Part shown: positions 56,212-64,000 of the stretch, piece by piece
How the letters are laid out: every line of letters begins with the position of its first letter
How positions within the stretch are numbered: the first letter of the stretch is position 1
From: Ricinus communis
Taxonomy: Eukaryota; Streptophyta; Magnoliopsida; Malpighiales; Euphorbiaceae
Assembly (NCBI RefSeq): GCF_019578655.1
Contig: NC_063261.1
Location: 9,122,446-9,186,445 of the forward strand
Length of the DNA stretch: 64,000 nt
Direction of reading: 5' to 3'
Notes under the pieces: model-generated
Told to the model about the DNA's origin: nothing
The model's input: the letters and a program-made list of their open reading frames with translations, nothing else
Database searches by the model: none
Program-made: the position numbers and the translations under genes

Positions 56212-57611
56212 TGATGCTTGCTACTTGTGTTAGCTACAATCTAAGGTAGTGTACCTATCGATGCAGTCTAGCACTAATAGCGAGTATCAAGGCCGTATTC
56301 CTCGAGAAAGTGAAAGCCCAGAGTTACTCCTTTGTTCTTTGTTATATTAACCTAAAATTAATGATGAATAATTTCTAAACTAACTAATAGCTACAAGCTA
56401 AGTTCTAAGGGAGATGCAGGAGTAATTGATAACTAAAATAACCAAGACAAGAAAGCAAACCCAAAAGGAACCTAAACTAGTTGGCAATCAAACAAAAGAT
56501 AAAGGATTGGTGAGTCTAATTATGCTACCCGTGGATGAATTCTTAACCGAATTCGGTTTCTCTCTCGAGACAACCGAATTCCTAAACCTAATAACCTAAA
56601 GTTGGAATCTTTTCCTAACGATTGATTCTTAAATTAGCATTAAGCTTTAATCCGCCTCTATTAAGCTTTGTTAATTCCTAATCTGGCTAGTTAATTATCC
56701 TTATTTCTAAGCGATTATTAACCAGTTCTTGCTATTCAAAATTCCAATTGCCAAATGGACTTCTCAATCACACAAAGCAATCTAAACACACAATTCACAA
56801 CGTCTCATGAATGATGCATTATCTTATTAATATTGAAAGGAAGAAGAATATAAAACTAACCCAAGCAATCCAATAATATAATACTAAGCCAACATAGTAA
56901 AGAAATACCAATGGATTTAATCAGTCTAGCTAATCATGTTCATTATCAAAATACACAAGAATACAATTACAACAAAGAGTAAAGGTAGAGAAATCGGATT
57001 ACACCCTGGGATGAGAGTAAACAGCCCCAATTCCTCTTGCTCGAATTGAATCGATTCTTATTCCTCTTGCTCGATTTGAAAACCAATCAACGAACCTTGC
57101 CCAATCTTCAATCCTTGAAGGGAAACCGATTGAAACCTTGATCCAAGTCTCATTTTCCCTTAGTTCTAGCTCAGAAAACCCTTAGGGAGAGAAAAGTTAG
57201 GGTTTGGGACGTTCTCCCCCGCTCTTCTTTCTTTCTTTCCTCTCTTCTTTCTTTTAACTAATTCCCCCTCTCGCCGCCAACAAGGCCGTGTTCCCAACAC
57301 GGGCTGGTGTTGATGCCCGTGTCACTCTCTGTGGCCGTGCTCCCTAAAACTTCTGTTTCTTTGATGTTTGATGCACCAACACACGGCCAGTGTTGAAACC
57401 AACACGGCCATGTTCAGATTAGGGATGCGTAAACTCGACTTGTTTCGGCAACTTTGACGTCCAATTCTTCCCTTTATCACTCTTTGACTTCTTTTGGACC
57501 TAAAGCACACAAACAAATGCATAGGGTGAGTGTTGGGACCAATTCACATCCAAATGTACATAAATTCTGCCTTAAAATCCCTATTTAGATGTGTGTATTC
57601 TACGCACATCA
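56212..57611 (-). repeat. Right (5') LTR of F-a
   Basis: 1400 bp, TGATGCTTGCTACTTG to ACGCACATCA on the plus strand. Partner of 45548-46975. Confidence 0.92.
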
Positions 57612-58270
57612 TTGTGTCGATCCAGTTTGTCGAAAACTTTTACGGGGCCTGTGAGTAGTTTGACGAGCTCCAAAGTTTTGTTTAGGCTAGGATCGATAAC
57701 ACCGGCTTTCTTCAGTTTTTAGGTACACTTTCATCCATTATTAGGAGGACAAGTCATACTTCTATATACGCGTTACTTGAGTGGTGGATGGACACCACCC
57801 AAACCTTCCATTCCCTGATCGGTGAGTTAACATTGTCTTCTTTCTCTTTTATTGCTACCATAAGGATAGACTTCTTGAGTATCCTTGTCCCCTTTGATGA
57901 CGCCATTCATGATCAGCATTTCGATGTCTGGAGCGCTATATCGTGGAGTTGTTGGATTCTTGCTGGCGTGCAAGAACACCCGCTTATTGCTTATTAGAGC
58001 ATTCCCCTCCATTACAGAGGCTTCATGCCTTAGAATGCTTAAGAGGTGGATCAAATGGCTTAGGCCTTCTTGGTATATCTTTTCGGGACCATCTTGTTCC
58101 GTGACTCAAGAAATTCACTAAACTTCCATTATTTGGCCTCTCTAAGGATTTGGACCAGGTCTTGTCCTACACTTAGAGATCTGCAGCTCTCGCTTATCTA
58201 TACCATTAGATGGACATTACCATCCGTGAGAGTAAGAGGATTTACGGCTTTTGGCATGCTGTGCACATAA
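57612..58270 (+). pseudogene. Plant mobile domain (PMD), broken (E2)
   Basis: Right half of E2 after F-a. It opens FVENFYGACE, LEWWMDTTQTFHSLIGELTL (the W-x-x-TxTFH...GE core of PMD), DVWSAISWSCWILAGVQEHP, then a one-base frame change to AFLVYLFGTILFRDSRNSLN, FHYLASL, DLDQVLSYT and SAALAYLYH. This sequence of blocks (LYLFG-ILF-D, L-DLD-V-SY-W-AALAYLY) is diagnostic of PMD. Several stops replace Trp, Arg or Gln codons. Introns are possible. Broken, so no protein is expected. The domain is known from MAIN/MAIL host proteins and from transposons; its reaction is unknown. Confidence 0.8.
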
Positions 58271-58339
58271 GTTCCACTCTATCTTTTTCATTTATGCCCT
58301 TTCCCCTCTTATTTTCATCACAACTACTGATTTTTAGGC

Positions 58340-59152
58340 CTTAGAGATCGGCCTTCTGATGGGCTTATGGCCCATGTGTACATCACGAGCCTTCCCTCGC
58401 TTGAGTCTTTTGGGCTCGAGTAGGAGCGTCTCATTAGAATAGGCACAAATTCACGTGCACCACATGTGGATCAACTTTCTAACCTAGGATAAGGTAAACA
58501 AAAATTTATCAGTCTTATTTGTAATTTATGTATAAAGTTACTTACTTTTCTAGTTTACAGATCTAAAGCAATTGGCTGGGGGAGCACGGTCACCGGGATC
58601 CCACATGCTCTCTACTATTGACCTTGAGCATAGGAGGATTCTATTAGCCGGACCTACAGTCGAGCATGGTATTTAGGCGAGAGGATTTATGGGTTGGAGC
58701 GAGGCCCTAACAGACATCGGGTTCCCTTGCCTCCACCTCTCTCTATATTTTGGATAATGGATCTTGCTGGGGAGGAGCTAGCGACATCTTTAGCGGGATA
58801 TGATGAGCATGAGGATCTCATCATCCGGTCTCGAAGGATGGACTACGCTTTCCTTATTTTGCTTATCTATCCAACCATTTTGTTTGTAGTTCATCCATTA
58901 TGCCCCTACTGCTCTAAAGCCGACCGAGGGGCGATATGCCCAATGCTCCAGGCCCTCCCATCGGGTTCCTTTACTGGTGTTGCCTCCGAAGCACCTCCTA
59001 CGGCCACGTCGGACGTGATTCTAAGGAGTCACATTTCTCCCAGATCCGATGCTATCATATTGGAGTCCTCATGGTGCGATAAAGCACCAACTTGCCATGT
59101 AGAACTGCCTCCCATTGGAGTTTACTCCGAGTACTTATACACATGTAAGTAA
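58340..59152 (+). pseudogene. PMD C-terminal part (E2), with intron-like gaps
   Basis: After a possible acceptor (TTTTTAG at 58332-58338), remnants read ESFGLE and RAPHVDQLS, then near 58560-58680 DLKQLAGGARS and HRRILLAGPTVEHG. From 58694 a 152-codon open part carries HRVPLPPPLSIFWIMDLAGE, GYDEHEDLIIRSRRMDYAFL, as in the end of PMD proteins where VP-PPP is common. It then runs on without recognised domains (SDVILRSHISPRSD). A GTAAGT donor closes it at about 59144. Confidence 0.6.
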
Positions 59153-59465
59153 CATTCTCCATTGCATTTTTACATTTCTTTTCCTAAAAATATAATAACA
59201 CCTAGTAGTAATTACACAGGTTCAAAGAGACCAATTCTAGCATGTACACCGATAGGTCGGCGCTACGAGGAGGCAATTCTTTATCCTTAGCGAGGACTGG
59301 TGGGTAACAACAAAAATGTATTATAAAATGTAGTATGTATGCATGTATGCACATATACTAACTAATCTCCTTTGGGTTTTCCTCAAAGAGACCATGAGAT
59401 CTTACAAGGGCAAATGGACGACTGGCAATGTCAGATTGATGGTTAGCAACACAGGATCGACACTT
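59153..59465 (+). other. E2 3' part, intron-like and coiled-coil exon remnant
   Basis: TTACACAG at 59212-59219 and TTTTCCTCAAAG at 59377-59388 could be acceptors. The last stretch (about 59383-59465) reads QRDHEILQGQMDDWQCQIDG, helix-forming, then a stop. At about 59466 the sequence joins element G. Confidence 0.35.
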
Positions 59466-59704
59466 TGATTTGACCTTGTTATTGGACCTTGTGGCAAGTC
59501 CAGCGCATCATTGACAATCCTAGCCTTCCTTGTTTGTTGATCCTCTTCATCAAGCCCATTATCTTTATGCTTTAAGCTTGATCTATCCATAATATTCCCT
59601 CCTTCATTAGGATGATTCATCCTCGAATCAAGCTCAATCTCATCACCTACATCAAAAGGAGCTAAATCAGCCACATTTAATGTACCATTTACATTATACT
59701 CACC
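59466..59704 (-). pseudogene. Polyprotein tail (element G)
   Basis: Follows the integrase after a stop at about 59705: MADLAPFDVGDEIELDSRMN, EGGN, then NDALDLPQGPITRSN. The NVADLxPF...DLPQGPITRS pattern is the usual end of chromovirus (CRM/Reina-like) polyproteins. The frame then enters E2-derived sequence. Confidence 0.75.
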
Positions 59705-60840
59705 TTATAAATCGATCTTGTAGGCATTATCATTGATTCTTTCCACCACTTGAAATGAACCAGCACCCCTTGGACTAAACTTCAAATTCCTTTGATTTGG
59801 GAACCTTTCCTTTCGAAAATGAACCCAAATCCAATCACCAGGCTTGAACACAACCAACCGTCTCCCCTTGTTCACCCTCTCGGTTGTCCTTGTGTTTTGC
59901 TTCTCAATCCTTTCCTTCACTTGCTTGTGCATGGTCTTTACCCAATCTGCTTTAGAAACACCATCATCACTCACAAGATTATTATTAGGAAAAGGAATTA
60001 AATCAATAAGAGTCAAAGAATTAAAACCATAGACTACCTCAAATGGTGAAGTATGTGTAGTGCTATGAACAACCCTATTATATGCAAACTCAACATATGG
60101 TAATAAATCCTCCCAAGACTTAAGATTCCTAGAAATCAAAGTACGAAGCAACTGCACCATAGTTTTATTAACTGCCTCAGTTTGGCCATCTGTTTAAGGA
60201 TGACAAGTAGTAGAAAACAGCAACTTAGTACCTAATTTAGCCTAAAGAACACGCCAAAAATGATTTAAAAACTTCACATCCCTATCACTAACAATAGTTC
60301 TAGGTATACCATGCAAACGCACAACTTCCCGAAAGAACAAATCAGCAATATGACATGCATCATCTGTTTTTTGACAAGGAATGAAATGAGCCATCTTACT
60401 AAAACGATCCACAACAATAAAAATCCTAGTTCTAGGCAAGCCAAGCACAAAATCCATAGATAAGTCAACCCCTGGCATTTCAGGAACAGGTAAAGGTGCA
60501 CATAAACCATGGAGTTTTAATTTAGACTTTGCTTGCATGCAAACAACACATTTGCTATAAATATTTTGAACATTGCATTTCATACCAGGCCAAAAGAAAT
60601 GATCACATAAAATAGAATAAGTCTTATCAACTCCAAAATGACCCATCAAACCACCCTCATGTGTCTCATTAATCAACCACATGCAAAGAATAGTAAGGCA
60701 CACACAACCTATTCTTTTTAAACAAATACCCATCAAAGACATAAAAGGCATCAAATGCATTCCCATTAACACAAGTGCTATACGCTTTACCAAAATCAAC
60801 ATCATCTATATACAACTCTTTTATATACTCAAAACCTAAT
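59705..60840 (-). pseudogene. Integrase (element G)
   Basis: Zinc finger [18 protein letters not shown] with [11 protein letters not shown], core [20 protein letters not shown] (first Asp; about six residues of the usual GLPRTxRGxDSIFVVVDRF are missing in frame), [17 protein letters not shown] (second Asp), TTCHP-stop-TDGQTEAVN (Glu; TAA replaces the Gln codon), then WEDLLPYVEFAYNRVVHSTT and GDWIWVHFRKERFPNQ near the C-terminus. The in-frame deletion beside the first catalytic Asp and the stop both argue against activity. Confidence 0.86.
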
Positions 60841-60841
60841 A

Positions 60842-61300
60842 ACTTAGAATTAAGAGTATTAAGAAGTGCATACCTTCGCCAAAGTGCATCAACAACCACA
60901 TTATCCTTACCTTTCTTGTACTTGATCACATATGAAATGTTTTTATAAATTCCATCGACTTTGCATGTCTTCTATTCAACTTATCTTGCCTCTTAGATGC
61001 TTCAAGGATTCATGATCCGTGTGTATAACAAACTCTTTTGGCCACAAGTAATGCTGCCATGTTTGAAGTGCACAAAGCAAAGCAAATAACAAATTGGCGT
61101 ATGTAGGATAGTTCAAGGCTGCTCCATTGAATTCTCAATAAAGAATCATATAGGCCGCCCTTCTTGCTTCAAAACAGCCCCAATTCCAACACCACTAGCA
61201 TCACATTCAATCTCAAAAATCTTATTAAAGTTAGGCAAAACTAGCAACGGCGCATTGCAAAATTTATCCTTAAGCAAATTAAAAGCATGTTCTTATGCAT
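60842..61300 (-). pseudogene. RNase H, degraded (element G)
   Basis: Remnants of the RNase H fold in several frames, with [14 protein letters not shown] near 60960-61000 and MIKYKKGKDNVVVDAL at about 60925, where VVADALSRR is usual. Also related to D (30900-31480). Confidence 0.7.
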
Positions 61301-61304
61301 CACC

Positions 61305-61964
61305 CTAATGGAATACAATATTCTTTTTGACTAGTTCATTCAAGGGTGCAGCAAGGGTGCTAAAGTCCTTAATAAACCTCTTGTAAGAACTAGCCAAACC
61401 ATGAAAACTCCTTACTTGACTCACATTAGTAGGTTTCGGCTGTTCTTGAATAGCCTTTACCTTTTCACTATCCACCTCCACACCATGCATACCAACAATA
61501 AAACCAAGAAAATTGACGCTATCTGAACAAAAACTATACTTCTTAAGATTAGCATAAAGCTTCTCTTTTTGAAGAATATCTAAAATAGCCCTAACATGCA
61601 TGACATGTTCATTTAATGATCTAGAATAAATCAAAATGTCATCAAAATATACAACCACATATTTACCAAGAAACTCACGCAGGACATGATTCATTAATCT
61701 CATGAAAGTACTAGGTGCATTTGTAAGTCCAAAAGGCATGACCAACCACTCAAACAACACATACTTGGTCTTAAATGTCGTTTTCCATTCATCATATGAT
61801 TTCATTTTAATTTGATGGTTTCCACTATGCAAATCAATCTTAGTAAATACACATGCACCATGCAACTTATCAATCATATCATCTAACATAGGAATAGGAT
61901 GACGATACTTTACTATTATTTTATTGATTGCACGGTTAGTGCATACACATTCTCCATGTTCCAT
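61305..61964 (-). pseudogene. Reverse transcriptase (element G), open 219 codons
   Basis: The longest clean domain in the right part. Motifs: [35 protein letters not shown] (first catalytic Asp; relatives have SGYHQI), [40 protein letters not shown] (catalytic DD), [15 protein letters not shown] and [20 protein letters not shown]. The N-terminal part before [10 protein letters not shown] is separated by stops: KEL-stop-R-stop-VNEL near 62040-62053 replaces KELQRQVNEL-like Gln codons. It would copy element RNA if the polyprotein were intact. Confidence 0.88.
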
Positions 61965-62052
61965 CTTTTTTGGGTACCAAAATCACTGGAACCGCACATG
62001 GACTCAAGATTTCCCTCCCATACCCTTTCGACATCAGCTCATTGACTTATCT

Positions 62053-62810
62053 TTAAAGCTCCTTTATCTCATCTGGATTGCTTCTATAGGCTGGTCTATT
62101 TGGTATGGCAGCCCCTGGCATGAAGTCTATTTGATGTTCTATTCCTCTTTCAAGTGGTAAACCACTCGGCATCTCCTCAAGAAACACACCATCAGACTCT
62201 TGCAACAAATCAACAAATTCTCTTGGCAAGGCATGATCAAGTGCATTAGTAGTGTTCAAACAAACATCTTTATAAGTAATAAAAAATACTATTCTATTAG
62301 TATGTAATGTAGGCCTAATATCACTGTCCCTAGCTAAGAAAGTACCCTTTTTCACCTTGGGTTTCTCACTAGGCTCAATGCCACTATCTTTACCACTTTT
62401 AGGTGGTACAAGTATTTTCTTTACATTTTCAGCCTCTACTCTCTCTTTTTCAATCTTACATTGATCATCATACACTTCCTTGGGAGAAAGAGGTGTTAGG
62501 GTAACTTTCCTCCTATCTTTTACAAATGAATACCTATTAAGAAAGCCATCATGAGACACTTCCCTATTAAATTGTCATAGTCTACCTAACAGGATATGTC
62601 TAGCATGCATTGGTACAACATCACATAGCACCTCATTAGCATATCTAGCAATTTGAAATGACACTATAACCTGTTTATTTACTTTCATTTCACCATAATT
62701 ATTTAACCAAAGCAATCTATAAGGTCTAGGATGAGGAATCAATTTCAAACCTAATTTTCAACCATAGACACACTAGCAACATTTGTGCAGTTACCACTAT
62801 CAATAATAAG
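62053..62810 (-). pseudogene. Protease region and linker to RT (element G)
   Basis: The open part 62559-62053 reads DGFLNRYSFVKDRRKVTLTP, LSPKEVYDDQ, a Lys/Glu-rich linker (EAENVKKILVPPKSG), ALPREFVDLLQESDGVF and GIEHQIDFMPGAAIPNRPAY. The upstream protease half (62810-62570), with RYANEVLCDVVPMHARHIL-like remnants, is broken by stops. Confidence 0.75.
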
Positions 62811-64000
62811 GTTGCAAGTCTTACCTTATACATGGCATCTAGTGTAAAATACGTTGTATCTTTGCTGCTTCATATCATCTTCATCCTTTATATGTGTATT
62901 AAGTGTACGTCTTGCCACTAAGAGCTCTCCTTTCATGGGCCCTTGAATGCCATCATCACTACTCTCTTGCTCTTGTGGTATCTCTTCCCCTTCACTCTCA
63001 CCTTCAGTCTTAATATCTCCATAATCTGAAGCAATCAGTGTCCTTATGTTTGGACATTGAGAAGCAATGTGTCCACTGCCCAAGCACTTAAAACACTTGA
63101 TGTCTCAGTTTCTTTACTTATGTGGCTCGGTCTTATAGGTTCCCCTTAGATCAACCACTCCTTTTTGCTTGAGGTACCTGCAAAATAGACTTGTTAGCAT
63201 CAAATTTACCTCCTTTGGTGTCATTGCACCAATTCGGTTTGGTATTGGAATTATTTCCCCAATTTGATTTTGAACTCGAATTTGAAGACCAATTCGGTTT
63301 AGACTCTCCCTTTGTTTTCCACCTCGTTTTGAGTTATCTTTCTATTTTTATAGCAAGGTGTACCATCTCATCTATCTCCACATAATCTTATAACTCAACG
63401 AGATCAATAATCTCCTTGTACATGGCCCTAAGAAAACGTGACATTGTGGCCTCCATCTCCTCCTATAAAAATAATATAGCCATCAACATCCCTATCTAAT
63501 TCTCTATGCTTTTTGTACCTTGTCTCAAGTATTGGAGTTTTTGGTACAACTCCCTTTGGTGATGCATAAGTACAAACCTCCTCTTCATAACAAACTTAAG
63601 AGCCACCCAACTATTGATAGGCTCTTTCCCCATTTCTTCTCCTACTCACTAACATCTGGTCTAACCATAAAATTGAATACTTTATAAAATGGCTAACCAC
63701 TAACTTTAGTTACTTCTCATCAGAAAAATTATGGCAATCAAATATGAGATCTACCCTTTTCTCCCACTCTAGATAGGCTTCAGGGTCAGTTCTACCAGCA
63801 AAGTTCAGAATAATAAATTTGATGCTGCCTAAATTTCGGTCCACATCATCATTGTTGTACTCATTCCTATTGTAAGTGCCTCCATATCTACCAAAAGCAG
63901 GGTTTCTTTTAGGACCTTTGCCCACACCAAACTCATCATCCTCTTGATCAAAGTACTCACTATGCCACATGTATTGGGGCTGCCCATAATTGTGCACACC
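62811..64000 (-). pseudogene. gag (element G), partial and broken
   Basis: 63997-63710: RYGGTYNRNEYNNDDVDRNL, GSIKF, GRTDPEAYLEWEKRVDLIFD, CHNFSDEK, then stops and frame changes through 63100 (remnants of the WWD and QRLTQG parts). Around 63083 the knuckle is CFKCLGSGHIASQCP (CX2CX4HX4C, complete), followed by an acidic stretch EGESEGEEIPQEQESSDDG. The gene start lies beyond the window. Confidence 0.78.

Larger units (their letters stand above)
45548..57611 (-). mobile_element. Non-autonomous Athila-derived element F-a, split by F-b
   Basis: Minus-strand element bounded by TTGTG duplications inside repeat E2. LTRs at 45548-46975 and 56212-57611, tRNA-Asp-type PBS beside the right LTR (56190-56205), PPT beside the left. 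Without the inserted F-b it is about 5.8 kb. The internal part keeps gag C-terminal and pre-RT coding remnants only, and no RT, RNase H or integrase. F-b (48422-54710) lies in its 3' part in the opposite orientation. Confidence 0.9.
59466..64000 (-). mobile_element. Chromovirus-like Ty3/Gypsy element G, both ends missing
   Basis: Minus-strand gag-pol running off the right edge: gag (64000-62826), protease/linker (62800-62053), RT (61964-61305), RNase H (61300-60842), integrase (60840-59705), polyprotein tail (59704-59466). Same group as D by gag, RT and integrase but better preserved. No LTR is present at the left end; the tail abuts repeat E2. Confidence 0.85.

Noticed and set aside
45548..57611. 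One long 12 kb element with four LTRs
   Set aside because: Two sets of target duplications (TTGTG and GGGCG) and opposite PBS/PPT orientation show one element nested in another.

Overview
This 64 kb window is plant nuclear DNA, almost certainly from a eudicot. It is AT-rich and most of it can be assigned to decayed, nested retrotransposons. The plant assignment rests on Athila-type and chromovirus-type Ty3/Gypsy elements, a plant mobile domain (PMD) repeat, a nuclear insert of chloroplast trnK/trnL DNA, and the last exon of a GH1 beta-glucosidase at the left edge. That exon is the only piece of ordinary host gene I can support. I could not fix the species.

Layout. 1-700: GH1 terminal exon and 3'UTR. 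About 1130-2274: an LTR-like remnant. 2275-12218: Athila element 'A' (5' LTR, tRNA-Asp-type PBS, broken gag and pol, a post-pol ORF, an Athila ORF1/env-position gene), with its right end lost. 12219-12855 plus 19651-about 20640: an LTR of family 'B' (minus strand), split by a second Athila element 'C' (12856-19650). About 20640-22876: PMD-bearing repeat 'E1', which carries a chimeric chloroplast insert (21030-21795). 23193-23430: relic of a third Ty3 lineage. 23553-26500: possible CACTA end and unassigned AT-rich DNA. 26500-28116: two LTR-like blocks. 28120-34270: minus-strand chromovirus 'D', whose integrase is split by a solo Athila-C LTR (29227-30637, TSD ATGAG). 34935-40199: minus-strand element 'B2' with no coding capacity (TSD CCTTA). 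40205-44290: unassigned. 44301-44549: 27-bp minisatellite. 44590-45547 plus 57612-59465: second PMD repeat 'E2', split by non-autonomous element 'F-a' (45548-57611, minus, TSD TTGTG). F-a is itself split by a relative in the opposite orientation, 'F-b' (48422-54710, TSD GGGCG). 59466-64000: minus-strand chromovirus 'G', running off the right edge.

How the parts relate. Nothing here looks like a working operon or pathway. The order of events can be read from which element interrupts which, and several steps are fixed by exact 5-bp target duplications. Coding regions of A, C, D, F-a and G are broken mainly by stops that a single C-to-T change in CAA, CAG or CGA would produce, the decay expected of methylated silent elements. 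The least ordinary parts are the PMD-bearing repeat with its approximately 22-bp dyad array, the F family (Athila-derived, RT/RNase H/integrase lost, paired hairpins with complementary loops upstream of the LTR TATA box), and the chimeric chloroplast insert.
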